A DNA stretch of 64,000 nucleotides from Arthrobacter sp. HY1533 (GCF_027568515.1 NZ_JANKZF010000006.1:62001-126000); one strand, 5' to 3'; shown: positions 26,401 through 34,426, numbered from the stretch's first letter. Numbers and translations: made by a program. The notes: generated by a model not told the origin, from the letters alone.

Positions 26401-27139
26401 GCAGGTCCTCGTGCAGCTTGACTTGCTCCGCGCAGTAGTCGCAGCGGCCGCAGTAGCCGATGCCTTCCTGCAGCCACGAAACGGGAAGCGGCTGGGCGCT
26501 GTGGGCGCCCGTCAGTGCCAGGAACCGCCCGCGGTGCTCCCGAAACACGGGCAGCAGGTCCGGCATGGGGTGATTGCTTTCGCTGCGGTCGCCGAGCTTC
26601 AGTGTGGCCACGGGGTGGACGGGAATGCCGTACTGCTGCAGCTGGTCCCCGTAGGCGGCCAGTTGCAGCAGGGCGCTGACCTTGGCATGCCGTGCCAGCT
26701 TGGTGTCGTGGACTGCGTAGGAGCCGTCGGGCTGCCGGATCAGGAAGTCGGCGAAGCCCACCAGGGAGCCGTCGAAGAAGGTGGCCTGGAAAACCACGTC
26801 GGCGCCGATGCGCAGAGCCTCCAAGGTTTCCTCGCGCTTGGCCTCGAGCCCGGCCCAACTCAAATCGCCCCGCGCAACGTCCTTCACACCCTTGCCCGCG
26901 GCGCTGTCCCACTCGCCGAATTCTGTTGTGTATTCATCAAGGATCTTGTGCTCAAACGCATCACCGAGCTTGGCGGCCCGCTCCAGCATCTCGTCCTTGG
27001 CAAAGCCCGGCTTCGCCGTCCGGCCCAGCTTTTCATCGAGGATCCGCAGCGTCCGGTACTGGCATTCACTGGCCGTCACGAGGTCCGAGGCCGAGAAAAT
27101 CAGCGGCCGGCTGCCCTCGGGGGAGTCAAGCAGAAACAT
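23456..27139 (-). CDS. TM0106-type RecB-like nuclease / RNase H-like / SF1 helicase fusion
   Basis: A 1227-residue fusion. The N-terminal part (about 1-300) is a RecB/Cas4-like nuclease with VHDTKLARHAK (Asp, Lys), LLQLAAYG, and four cysteines likely to hold an Fe-S cluster: one in ASECQYRT and three in GYCGRCDYC. Residues ~340-530 are an RNase_H_2-like exonuclease with FFDFEGDP and YNRYDCVSTL. Residues ~800-1200 are a superfamily 1 Upf1/Dna2-type helicase: Walker A GPPGTGKTH near 843, Walker B LLVIDEAGQ, GTVDKFQGQE, and RINVAVSRGQWRAV. DNA end processing or repair is likely; a defence role is possible but not shown by neighbours. ATG 27139 is the only sensible start. Confidence 0.85.
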   Translation of the reverse strand: MFLLDSPEGSRPLIFSASDLVTASECQYRTLRILDEKLGRTAKPGFAKDEMLERAAKLGDAFEHKILDEYTTEFGEWDSAAGKGVKDVARGDLSWAGLEAKREETLEALRIGADVVFQATFFDGSLVGFADFLIRQPDGSYAVHDTKLARHAKVSALLQLAAYGDQLQQYGIPVHPVATLKLGDRSESNHPMPDLLPVFREHRGRFLALTGAHSAQPLPVSWLQEGIGYCGRCDYCAEQVKLHEDLLLVNGMTGSQRRKLMAQGIGTVRELAGMAIPDTKGPLARLRDQARMQLGMEPGVVTVTAGKDGTEHEISFKVLRDSVSKLPKPSPGDIFFDFEGDPLWQDPATEKWGLEYLFGSIEAVPEDANPATVPNGELVFKPFWAHSRGEEGEAFRAFLEYVEARREIWPDMHVYHYAPYEKSALRNLSVIHGDSTSEDTIDDWLRSGLLVDLLDTVRQSVRISESSYSIKKLEPFYMGQDTRSGDVKDAGASVVAYADYCAQRDAGSGGDAAMAAKAEETLASISDYNRYDCVSTLRLRDWLFAIGAAVEVETWSEGSGKLRLPEEKKGGFEPSPEEAKLAGYIAALREQKGYEFSAEENAIDMVAAAASYHRREDKQFWWGHFDRLEKGPNAWTEERNMLRIEHVEMVQDWAKPADKPRARTESRTLRITGTATEGSDFRPGTTWFGMYNAPLPEGMEDDPTESSKAPALRGGLFNTTVLEDVSDPATPELTTLLVEEKSTTKVQPYSQLPIALAPNKPVPTASIRAALSELATTVGGNVPHLPKHPGLDILRKSAPRLHDGASLPSAIVYGDGHSTQEHDYISAITGAVLNLDHSYLAVQGPPGTGKTHVGSHVIANLMARGWKIGVVGQSHAVVENMLRAAVDKAGVDPERVGKKLNGAYEVPWKVTDDKQFGKLLGSQGGALIGGTAWTMTGANVPEGSLDLLVIDEAGQYSLANTLAVARATKNLLLLGDPQQLPQVTQGSHPAPVDESALGWLSAGHATLPQELGYFLADSWRMHPELCAAVSRLSYEGKLASAPAAGQRHLAGKAPGVETVYVAPAPGSGQENKQSSPEEAEEVVAQARIHLGLMWTPGQDKEPRPLGQEDILVVAAYNAQVHLVRATLDKAGLSGVRVGTVDKFQGQEAPVVLVTMACADPSGAPRGMEFLLNRNRINVAVSRGQWRAVIIRSPELSNFMPSRPEGMAELGAFIGLCTPRDSGAPAMA

Positions 27140-27231
27140 GTGGAGCCTTCCGTGCGGGGAGCGGTGCGCACCTTGAATCTAGCAAGGGCCACGGACATTG
27201 CCGTGCCGGCCCCGCCACGCCAACGTTCCAC

Positions 27232-27237
27232 TAGGAT
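27232..27237 (+). promoter_or_regulatory. Candidate -10 of a leaderless promoter
   Basis: TAGGAT lies exactly 6 nt before the ATG at 27244 and no Shine-Dalgarno site is present, so the Zn-protease-like gene is probably leaderless. Confidence 0.5.
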
Positions 27238-27243
27238 CGAGCA

Positions 27244-27903
27244 ATGAGCGCCCTCGCCAACACCGTGACAGTGCTGAACGCCGCCGCCCGCATGGATGCA
27301 CCAGTGGCCGGGGACCTTGAAATGCTGATGCAGGAATGCGTGGCACGGTTCACCGCCGACCTCGGCATTGCCGGCATCGACGTGGTGCTCACAACCGAAT
27401 ATACGTACCTTCCCATCCAGGAACTGGCCGTGGGGGGATATGCGCCCAGCGCAGGCCTGGTGGTCATCGCCGTCGAACCTGAGAATCCAGAGTTCATCAA
27501 CTGGCGCACAAATCTGCCCGGCACCGTGGCCCACGAGCTGAACCATGCAGCCCGGTGGCGAAGTGTTGGATACGGCCCCACCTTGCTGGAGGCCCTCGTG
27601 TCGGAGGGATTGGCAACCGTGTATGAAAGCCTGATGACGGGACACACCCCGCCCTATGCCAAGGCAAGGGCCGATTTCAATGAACTCTGGGCAGAAGCAG
27701 CGCCCCTGCTGCACACCACCGGCTATGGCCACGCCACATGGTTCTTTGGTGAAGGCCACCTGCCCCGCTGGGCCGGCTACGGCCTGGGGAATGAACTGGT
27801 GCTCAGGCACCTGAAGGCCGCGCAGATCTCGATCCAGGACGCGACGAAACTTCCCGCGTCGGCCTTTCTGCACCATTCGCCGCAGACCCGGCCTGCTGCC
27901 TAG
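27244..27903 (+). CDS. Putative Zn-dependent protease (DUF2268-like)
   Basis: A 219-residue protein with an HExxH metal site, HELNH at residues 97-101 within VAHELNHAARWRSVGYG, followed by LVSEGLATVYE, where the Glu is a candidate third ligand. The second half, with TTGYGHATWFFGEGHLPRW, matches the DUF2268 pattern as I know it. No signal peptide or membrane helix is visible, so it is probably cytosolic. It is divergent from the helicase gene and precedes the TIGR01777 gene by 84 nt. Substrate is unknown; the assignment rests on the motif and overall shape. Confidence 0.72.
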   Translation: MSALANTVTVLNAAARMDAPVAGDLEMLMQECVARFTADLGIAGIDVVLTTEYTYLPIQELAVGGYAPSAGLVVIAVEPENPEFINWRTNLPGTVAHELNHAARWRSVGYGPTLLEALVSEGLATVYESLMTGHTPPYAKARADFNELWAEAAPLLHTTGYGHATWFFGEGHLPRWAGYGLGNELVLRHLKAAQISIQDATKLPASAFLHHSPQTRPAA

Positions 27904-27987
27904 CCCGAAGGGCCACGGACATTCCCGCGCCGGCCCCGCCGCACAGCCGAATGCGGCAAGATGGGACCTATCCACCCAGGAGGCGCC

Positions 27988-29466
27988 ATGCCCACGTTCC
28001 GCCATGAAACGCACATTCCCCACCCGCGCGAGGAAGTTTTCCGCTGGTTCACCCGGCCGGGCGCCCTGGTGCGGCTCACGCCGTCGTTCTTTGGGACCAT
28101 CCTGGCCGAGCCAAGCAACGGCCTGAACCCCGGCTCGACGGCGGCCATGGGCGTGGGTGCCCCCGGCGGGCTGGGCATGTGGCTGGGATCGGCGGCCGGC
28201 ACCGTGCGCGGACTGCTGCCGCCGTCCATCGCCGGCAAGCGGTGGACGCATCCGGAGATCCGCTGGGACGCCCTGCACACCGAACTGGTGCCCGGCGAGA
28301 GCTTCACGGATGTCATGGACAAGGGCCCGCTGGCCTCCTGGACCCACCGGCACAGCTTTGCCGACGGCGCCCCGGGAACCACCGTCATGGTGGACGAGGT
28401 GCGCTATGAACTGCCGGCACCGGCCCGTGGAGCCTGGGCAGTGCAGCGCATGGAGACGGAACTGGCGCACATGTTTGCCTTCCGGGAACGGCAGCTGCTG
28501 GGCGACCTTGCATTCCATGCCGGGCATATACAGGAACCGTTGGCCATTGCGGTGAGCGGCGCCTCCGGCATGGTGGGCCGCCAGCTGTGCGCCCTGCTGG
28601 CCGGCGGCGGCCACACCGTGCTGAAACTGGTCCGCCGGGCGCCCCGCAGCGGAGACGAGATCTTTTGGGACCCCGCCGCCGGAGACATCGATGCGTCGGC
28701 GCTGGCCCGGGCACAGGTGGTCATCAACCTGGCCGGGCACCCCATCGGCGGGCGGTTCACGCAGGCCACCAAGGATGCCATTTACCGGAGCCGGATCCAG
28801 GGAACCCGCCTGCTGGCCGAAACGCTGGCAGGGCTGGCGCCCGACGGCGTGGAGCGCACCCTGGTCTCCGGCTCGGCTGTTGGATACTACGGGGCGGACC
28901 CGCATGCCCAGGCCGGGCCGCGGCCGCTCGTTGAATCGGACCCCGCCGGCAGCGACTTCCTGGCTGGCGTCTGCCGCGACTGGGAGGCTTCCTGTGCGCC
29001 TGCCGCCGGGGCCGGTGTCCGGGTGGTGAATGTGCGCACGGGCATCGTGCAATCCGCGTCCGGCGGCGTGCTGCAGCGCCTGCTGCCGCTGTACCTTGCG
29101 GGGGTGGGCGGGCCGCTGGGTTCGGGGCAGTGGCAGAGCTGGATCGGCATTGATGACATTGCCGGCATATTCGCCCATGCCGCGCTGTCCCCGTCCCTTG
29201 AGGGTGCGGTCAACGGTGTTGCCCCGAACCCCGTGACGGCAGCCGAATTTGCCCGCACCCTGGGCCGGGTGCTGCACCGCCCGGCCGCCCTCAAGGTCCC
29301 GGCACTCGGGCCCAGGCTGCTGTTGGGGGAGCAGGGCGCCGCAGAACTCGCCCTGGCCAGCCAGCGCGTGTCCGCGGACAAGGTCCAGCAATCGGGATAC
29401 ACGTTCCGGCATGCGGACCTGGAGGCGGCGCTGCGGCACATCCTGGGCAGGACGTCGGGGAGCTAG
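27988..29466 (+). CDS. TIGR01777 SDR epimerase-like protein with N-terminal SRPBCC domain
   Basis: A 492-residue two-domain protein. Residues 1-165 are a START/SRPBCC-type lipid-binding-like domain (HETHIPHPREEVFRWFTRPG). The rest is a TIGR01777 NAD(P)-binding epimerase-like domain with GASGMVGRQLCALLAGGGH, INLAGHPIGGRF, RIQGTRLLAETL, SGSAVGYYG and a C-terminal DUF1731-like end. ATG 27988 has AGGAGG 5 nt upstream, so the earlier in-frame ATG at 27961 is rejected. The fusion is common in actinobacteria; the substrate is unknown. It is followed by a large palindrome. Confidence 0.87.
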   Translation: MPTFRHETHIPHPREEVFRWFTRPGALVRLTPSFFGTILAEPSNGLNPGSTAAMGVGAPGGLGMWLGSAAGTVRGLLPPSIAGKRWTHPEIRWDALHTELVPGESFTDVMDKGPLASWTHRHSFADGAPGTTVMVDEVRYELPAPARGAWAVQRMETELAHMFAFRERQLLGDLAFHAGHIQEPLAIAVSGASGMVGRQLCALLAGGGHTVLKLVRRAPRSGDEIFWDPAAGDIDASALARAQVVINLAGHPIGGRFTQATKDAIYRSRIQGTRLLAETLAGLAPDGVERTLVSGSAVGYYGADPHAQAGPRPLVESDPAGSDFLAGVCRDWEASCAPAAGAGVRVVNVRTGIVQSASGGVLQRLLPLYLAGVGGPLGSGQWQSWIGIDDIAGIFAHAALSPSLEGAVNGVAPNPVTAAEFARTLGRVLHRPAALKVPALGPRLLLGEQGAAELALASQRVSADKVQQSGYTFRHADLEAALRHILGRTSGS

Positions 29467-29492
29467 GGACACCCGCACACGGGCCGGAGCGC

Positions 29493-29558
29493 CGCGGGGG
29501 CAGTTGTTAAGATCCGAGGCTTGCCGGCAATGCTCGGATCTTAACAACTGCCCCCGCG
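29493..29558. repeat. 66-nt near-perfect palindrome (26-bp arms)
   Basis: The 26-nt arm at 29493-29518 is exactly complementary to 29533-29558. The 14-nt loop contains a second perfect palindrome, TTGCCGGCAA (29521-29530). It lies between the convergent TIGR01777 and MFS genes. Neither side has a clear T-tract next to the stem. It may be a bidirectional terminator or a copy of a dispersed intergenic repeat. Confidence 0.9.
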
Positions 29559-29578
29559 CGGGTTGGGACGCCGCCCGG

Positions 29579-30835
29579 CTACGCCACGGTGTCGGTGACG
29601 GGCTCCGCGGAGGCGCGTTCCGGCGTCGTGCGCAGGGCGCGCAGGGCCAGGGTGACCATGACCAGGAGCACGGCCAGGGCCATCATGTTGACCCAGAAGA
29701 AACCGCCCCAAGCCAGGACCGGACCAGCCAGGGCGGCCATTCCGGCGGCTCCAAAGTTCATCATCATGTCGTTGGCGCCCTGAAGCGGGACGCGGAGATC
29801 GTCGGGGGCCGACTGGTTTAGCAGCGAGGAGCCGCCGATCAGGCACGCCGACCAGCCCAGGCCCAGCATGGCCAGGGCCACGGACATGAGCATGGGGTCG
29901 CTGCTGTCCGAGACCACGGCGCCGAGGGCGATCGCGGCCAGGAAGATGCCCATGCCAATGAACGCCACGGACTGCGCGCCGATCCGGTCCACGAGCCAGC
30001 CAAACACGGGGCTTGCGGCGTACATGCCCAGGATGTGCAGGCTGATCACGATGCCGATGATCTCCAGTGAATGCCCATGCGCGTTCATGGCCACGGGGGT
30101 CATGACCATGACGCCCACCATGATGGCGTGCCCGCCCGTGACGGTCGCCAGGGCAAACAGGGCGCGCGGATTGCGTGAGGCCAGGCGCAGCGCCCGCCAC
30201 GCGCCGTGCTGCTTGGCGGACTTGACGGGCTTCGCGCCGGCGTTTGCCGCCGGAGCCAGGAAGAAGACGGCAATGACCAGGGCGGCCGTCACAAACGCCA
30301 CAAGGGAGAACACAAAAGGCCCGGACAGGGGCACCAGGCCCAGGTTCATGCCCAGCAGGCGGCCGGGTTCGGACAGGTTGGGGCCGGCCACGGAGCCCAC
30401 GGTGGTGGCCCAGATGACGATCGCCATGGCCCGCCCTGCCTTCTCGGGGGCGGCGCCGTCCACCGCTGCATAGCGGGCCTGCAAGCCGGCCGCCGTGGCC
30501 GAGCCAAAGAACAGCATGCCGGCGGCCATGAGCCAGAATTGCCCCAGCTCCGCGGCCAGCAGCACCAGCGTGGCACCCACGGCCCCAAGCGCAAAGCCCG
30601 CGCTGAGGGCCCAGCGTCGCCCGGCCCGCACGGCAAGGTTGGCCAGCGGCACGGCGACCAGGCCTGCGCCCAGAGCCGAGGCCGTCTGCACAAAGCCGGA
30701 GGCCGCCGTGGTGCCTGCCAGCTCGGCGGCCAGGATGCCGCCCACGGCAACACCCGAGGCGACGCCGACGCCTGACAAAAGCTGGCCGGCAACCAAAACA
30801 GCCTGGTTGCGTCGCTGGCGGGGAAGGGAGGTCAT
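29579..30835 (-). CDS. MFS transporter (drug-efflux-like)
   Basis: A 418-residue major facilitator with 12 predicted helices and a long loop between the halves (LAPAANAGAKPVKSAKQHG). A motif-A-like region NLAVRAGRRWALSAGFALGA follows helix 2. ATG 30835 has AAGGAC 7 nt upstream; the longer reading to 31084 has no support. It converges on the TIGR01777 gene across the palindrome and diverges from the aminotransferase gene with 100 nt between. Substrate unknown. Confidence 0.85.
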   Translation of the reverse strand: MTSLPRQRRNQAVLVAGQLLSGVGVASGVAVGGILAAELAGTTAASGFVQTASALGAGLVAVPLANLAVRAGRRWALSAGFALGAVGATLVLLAAELGQFWLMAAGMLFFGSATAAGLQARYAAVDGAAPEKAGRAMAIVIWATTVGSVAGPNLSEPGRLLGMNLGLVPLSGPFVFSLVAFVTAALVIAVFFLAPAANAGAKPVKSAKQHGAWRALRLASRNPRALFALATVTGGHAIMVGVMVMTPVAMNAHGHSLEIIGIVISLHILGMYAASPVFGWLVDRIGAQSVAFIGMGIFLAAIALGAVVSDSSDPMLMSVALAMLGLGWSACLIGGSSLLNQSAPDDLRVPLQGANDMMMNFGAAGMAALAGPVLAWGGFFWVNMMALAVLLVMVTLALRALRTTPERASAEPVTDTVA

Positions 30836-30935
30836 GGGTGGGTCCTTGGCTGGCAGGCGGGGTGCCGGTTGGGGGCGCGGAATTGCCCTAGGGTGAATCG
30901 AAGACCAAACCAGTGTGACAGAGGAGCGCCCCGCC

Positions 30936-32117
30936 ATGGCAACACCACAGACCGACGCGACAGCCCGTTTTGATGCGATCACCGCGGGGCAGCTGCGCAG
31001 CGTCGGCAGCCTGAAGTGGTCAGAGTTCCCTGACATGCTGCCGGCGTGGGTGGCGGAGATGGACTTTGGCTTGGCGCAGCCCATCGCCGCGCGCGTCGCG
31101 GAGACCGTGGCCTCCGGCCGGGTGGGCTACCTGCCCAACGTGCTGATCCCCGGCATGGGACGGGCCGCCAGCGCATTCATGGCCGAGACGCACGGCTGGG
31201 ACGTCCCGGCGGAGTGGATCCGCCCCGTGACCGACGTCCTCACGGCCCTGGAGTGCACGGTGCGCTTCTTCACCCCGGAGACCGGACGGATCGTCGTCAT
31301 GACGCCTGCCTACATGCCGTTCATGTGGCTGCCAGCCCTGTACGGGCGCGAACTTGTGCAGCTCCCCATGGTCCGGGCAGCCTCCTGGGACGTGGACTTT
31401 GCCGGGCTTGAGGATGCGCTCGCGCCCGGCGACCTGCTCATTCTCTGCAACCCGCACAACCCCATTGGCAAGGTGTACACACGCGCCGAACTGGAACGGT
31501 TGGCAGGAATTGTGGAGCGCCGCGGCGCCAGGGTCTTTGCCGATGAGATCCATGCGCCCCTGGTGTACGACGGCGGCACGCACGTTCCGTACGCATCGGT
31601 CAGTGCCGCCGCTGCCGGGCACACAGTGACGGCAACCTCCGCCTCGAAGGCGTGGAACCTTGCCGGGCTCAAGACGGCGCAGCTGATCCTCTCCAATGCG
31701 GCTGACGCCGCCGTGTGGAAGGCCAAGGGCGGCTTCAAAGAACACTCCGCCACGCCGCTGGGCGTGGTGGCCAACACCGTCGCCTACAACGATGCGCGGC
31801 CCTGGCTGGCAGAGGTTCTGGCGTACCTGGACCGGAACCGGATGCTGCTGGCCGGGCTCGTGGCGGAGCAGCTGCCGGGCGCCTCCTTTGCCATGCCCGA
31901 GGGGACATACTTGGCGTTCATCGACTGCAATGCCCTGGACCTGGGCGGCTTCGAGGGGACGCCCACCGAGTTCTTCGCCGCCCGGGCGGGCGTTGCCCTG
32001 ACCGAGGGCGGATTGTGCGGGGATGCCGGCAAGGGCTTTGTCCGGCTGAACTTTGCCACACCCGCACCGATCCTGCGCCAAATCGTGGAGCAGATGGGCG
32101 CGGCACTGCGGGCCTAG
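30936..32117 (+). CDS. PatB/MalY-type PLP-dependent C-S lyase (cystathionine beta-lyase-like)
   Basis: A 393-residue class I/II fold PLP enzyme of the MalY/PatB group, which cleave cystathionine or related C-S bonds rather than transaminate. Motifs are WVAEMDFGLAQPI near the start, ILCNPHNPIGKVYT (PLP contact), VFADEIHAPLVY (Asp to pyridine N) and the Schiff-base Lys in TSASKAWNLAGLK. ATG 30936 has GAGGAG 9 nt upstream. It ends in a CTAG overlap with the convergent lysG gene. It probably serves methionine or sulfur metabolism; the exact substrate is not determined. Confidence 0.87.
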   Translation: MATPQTDATARFDAITAGQLRSVGSLKWSEFPDMLPAWVAEMDFGLAQPIAARVAETVASGRVGYLPNVLIPGMGRAASAFMAETHGWDVPAEWIRPVTDVLTALECTVRFFTPETGRIVVMTPAYMPFMWLPALYGRELVQLPMVRAASWDVDFAGLEDALAPGDLLILCNPHNPIGKVYTRAELERLAGIVERRGARVFADEIHAPLVYDGGTHVPYASVSAAAAGHTVTATSASKAWNLAGLKTAQLILSNAADAAVWKAKGGFKEHSATPLGVVANTVAYNDARPWLAEVLAYLDRNRMLLAGLVAEQLPGASFAMPEGTYLAFIDCNALDLGGFEGTPTEFFAARAGVALTEGGLCGDAGKGFVRLNFATPAPILRQIVEQMGAALRA

Positions 32118-33025
32118 CCGTCCTGGCGGTGCGCGCCTTGGTCCAGTGCCAGGCTGGCGGCGCGCTGCACCGAATCCGTCAAGACGTCCAATGCGGGGGA
32201 CTCGATCCGCCACCGCTGCCAGAACAGCGGGATGCGCGTGGTGTGCCCGGGGACCAGATCCACGAGCGAACCGTCCTTCAGCCCCGCACTGCAATGGGCC
32301 TGTGGCATGAGGCCCCAGCCGAGGCCGCGGGCCACGGCGTCGGCCAGCTGCAGCGTGTCCGGAAGATAGTGCCGCGGCCCTGCCAACGCCCCGCCGGCAA
32401 CGGCTGCGGCAAAGTTGCTTTGGAGTGTGTCGGTGCGGTCGTAGTTCAGCGAAGGGGCTGCATCCAACGCGCCGGATGAGAACCCCCGCGGGAACCACCG
32501 GCCCATGAAGCCTGCGGAGGCCACGGCGCGGTAGGCCATGGCACCCAGGGGGGTTGCCGAGCAGCCCTGCACGGGGTCCGCCGTGGCCGTCACGGCAGCC
32601 ATGACGGCGCCGGAGCGCAGCAGCCCCACGGAGTGCTGTTCATCCTCGCGCACCACCTCAATGGCTGGCTGTGCGGATTCGGGCATGAGCTCCAGGGCAT
32701 CCAGGAACCACGTGGCCAGGGAGTCTGCGTTGACCACAACTGCCAGGGTGCCGGGGCCCGTGCCTGCCAGCCCGAGTTCGGCGGCCGCATCAGCTTCCAG
32801 CTGCCGCAGCTGCCGCGCCAGCCTGTGGACCACGGCGCCGGCCGGGGTTGGGGCAATGGGTGTGGTGCGCTGGAGCAACACCTGCCCGGCTGCCTGCTCC
32901 ATGGCCTTGATGCGCTGTGAAACGGCCGACGGCGTGACGTGCAGGCGGTGGGCGGCCGCATCAAAGGTGCCATGGTCCAGCACCGCCAGGAAGGTGCGCA
33001 GCTGCTCGGTTTGGAACGATGCCAT
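32114..33025 (-). CDS. lysG: LysR-family regulator of lysine/arginine export (LysG/ArgP)
   Basis: A 303-residue LysR-type regulator. The N-terminal helix-turn-helix reads QTEQLRTFLAVLDHGTFDAA then HRLHVTPSAVSQRIKAME, the LysG/ArgP pattern; the substrate-binding domain fills the rest. AAGGAAA is about 6 nt upstream of ATG 33025. It is divergent from lysE with 72 nt between, the classical arrangement in which LysG with lysine or arginine bound activates lysE. Confidence 0.88.
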   Translation of the reverse strand: MASFQTEQLRTFLAVLDHGTFDAAAHRLHVTPSAVSQRIKAMEQAAGQVLLQRTTPIAPTPAGAVVHRLARQLRQLEADAAAELGLAGTGPGTLAVVVNADSLATWFLDALELMPESAQPAIEVVREDEQHSVGLLRSGAVMAAVTATADPVQGCSATPLGAMAYRAVASAGFMGRWFPRGFSSGALDAAPSLNYDRTDTLQSNFAAAVAGGALAGPRHYLPDTLQLADAVARGLGWGLMPQAHCSAGLKDGSLVDLVPGHTTRIPLFWQRWRIESPALDVLTDSVQRAASLALDQGAHRQDG

Positions 33026-33097
33026 TAGTTTTCCTTATGCAACGTGAAAATAATTAGCTGTACTGTCTTGGCCGAGCCTAGTAGCTTCAAAGCTGTG

Positions 33098-33715
33098 ATG
33101 CCACTGGAAATTCTTGGAACTGCAGCCACCGGACTCGGCGCCGGGCTTGCCCTCATTGTCGCCATCGGCGCCCAAAATGCGTTTGTGCTCCGCCAGGGCA
33201 TCCGCGGCGAGCATGTGGGGCTTGTGGTCCTGGTCTGCATGCTCAGCGACATCGTGCTCATTGGCGCCGGGATCCTCGGCATCGGGGCCGTGATCACGGC
33301 AGTTCCGGCCGTCGTGGTGGTCATCAGGCTGGCCGGCGCGGCGTTTCTGCTGGGGTACGCGGCGCTTGCCGCGAAGCGCGCCTTCCGCCCGGGCGTTCTG
33401 ACCGCCGGCGGCCGGCAGGGGAGCCTGACCCGCAAGGCCGTGCTCGCCACTGCGCTGACCCTGACCTGGCTGAACCCGCACGTGTACCTGGACACCGTGC
33501 TGCTGCTGGGCACCCTGGCCAACCAGCATGGGGAACTGCGCTGGTGGTTTGGTGCCGGCGCCGCACTGGGCAGCGTTGCGTGGTTCAGCGCCCTGGGCTA
33601 CGGGGCAAGGTTCCTGCGTCCCATCTTTGCCCGGCCCGGCGCGTGGCGCGTGCTCGACGGGCTGATTGCCGCCGTCATGCTTTTCCTGGGCTTGAAAATG
33701 GCGCTCGGCGCCTAG
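33098..33715 (+). CDS. lysE: LysE-family basic amino acid exporter
   Basis: A 205-residue LysE-family exporter with about six helices. It begins with GTAATGLGAGLALIVAIGAQ then NAFVLRQGIRGEH, very close to LysE, and has TWLNPHVYLDTVLLLG in the middle. ATG 33098 is used; GTG 33095 directly before it lies 7 nt after TAGCTT and could be a leaderless start. The pairing with lysG supports export of L-lysine or L-arginine. It ends in a CTAG overlap with the convergent hypothetical gene. Confidence 0.88.
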   Translation: MPLEILGTAATGLGAGLALIVAIGAQNAFVLRQGIRGEHVGLVVLVCMLSDIVLIGAGILGIGAVITAVPAVVVVIRLAGAAFLLGYAALAAKRAFRPGVLTAGGRQGSLTRKAVLATALTLTWLNPHVYLDTVLLLGTLANQHGELRWWFGAGAALGSVAWFSALGYGARFLRPIFARPGAWRVLDGLIAAVMLFLGLKMALGA

Positions 33716-34119
33716 ATGAAGTCCATCTCCACCTGCAGGAAGGATTCGGCCGATCGCACGGCACCGATGAAAGCCTCTTCCTCCGTGGGGGACTGCTTTG
33801 GTGTGCGTGTGAACCACTCGTGCGTGTTCATGTGGACCCGGACCACGCCGCCGCCCGCGGGGGCGTAGTACAGGCCAAAGCGTTGCACGGGCCATTCCGC
33901 GGAGGTCTCCAGCCCCACCAGCAACGCGGCACCCAGGGCTGGATTGAACCACTGCGCAATGGGCCGGCGCCTGTCCTCAAAGAAGAGCCCCGCCGCATAG
34001 CGGCTCGCCACGGTGGGGCCCATTTCGGCGCAAAGCCGCTCACGCCATATCGGCAGGATCTCCGTGTCATGGCGTTGCCAAACTGCCGGAACCAAAGGCT
34101 GGTCGCTGCGTGAGCTCAC
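33712..34119 (-). CDS. Hypothetical protein, 135 residues
   Basis: A soluble acidic protein not matched to a family I know. It has no signal peptide and no membrane helix; aromatic and Trp residues are frequent (VWQRHDTEILPIWRERL, HMNTHEWFTRTP). The GTG start at 34119 lacks a Shine-Dalgarno site but has TAGACT exactly 6 nt upstream, so it is likely a leaderless mRNA. It converges on lysE with a CTAG stop overlap. No functional statement is possible. Confidence 0.65.
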   Translation of the reverse strand: MSSRSDQPLVPAVWQRHDTEILPIWRERLCAEMGPTVASRYAAGLFFEDRRRPIAQWFNPALGAALLVGLETSAEWPVQRFGLYYAPAGGGVVRVHMNTHEWFTRTPKQSPTEEEAFIGAVRSAESFLQVEMDFI

Positions 34120-34125
34120 GCTTAA

Positions 34126-34131
34126 AGTCTA
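34126..34131 (-). promoter_or_regulatory. Candidate -10 of a leaderless promoter
   Basis: TAGACT on the minus strand is 6 nt before the GTG at 34119, identical in sequence and spacing to the PAP2 site at 15143. Confidence 0.5.
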
Positions 34132-34351
34132 GCCAGAACCCGGCCAGTTTCCAGAGGCAATTGTGGCCCACTCTCCGGGGTGCCGGCGCAGCCATTCCCG
34201 CCCGTGCGCCGGGCCGCCGGAATGCGTCCAAGAAATATTTGAATTAATTTGCCGGATGGGCTGGCGTTTTGGATTGATTGTGTTGTAGGTTGGTAAACAG
34301 TTCCGGTGAATTCCCCCGGAATGTCCGCATGCACGTTGAAAGGAGGCCATG

Positions 34352-34426
34352 ATGTTTACAGTAATCAAGACCGAAGTCCATGAGTTCGGCAAGGCCCCTT
34401 CCCGGCACGCGAATCAGGCGTCGTAA
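34352..34426 (+). CDS. Small ORF, 24 residues, strong ribosome binding site
   Basis: Encodes MFTVIKTEVHEFG followed by KAPSRHANQAS. AAAGGAGG at 34339-34346 is nearly a full anti-SD complement and lies 5 nt before this ATG; an ATG directly before it at 34349 is too close. The stop is followed by two hairpins, so it could be a leader peptide. The 229 nt upstream are comparatively AT-rich (AATATTTGAATTAATTTG), consistent with a promoter. No homolog is recognised. Confidence 0.45.
   Translation: MFTVIKTEVHEFGKAPSRHANQAS

Noticed and set aside
24776-27247. A 823-codon plus-strand open frame opposite the helicase gene
   Set aside because: It mirrors the minus-strand gene in a high-GC frame, has low-complexity Gly/Arg/His composition and no recognisable domain, while the opposite strand encodes a coherent multi-domain protein.
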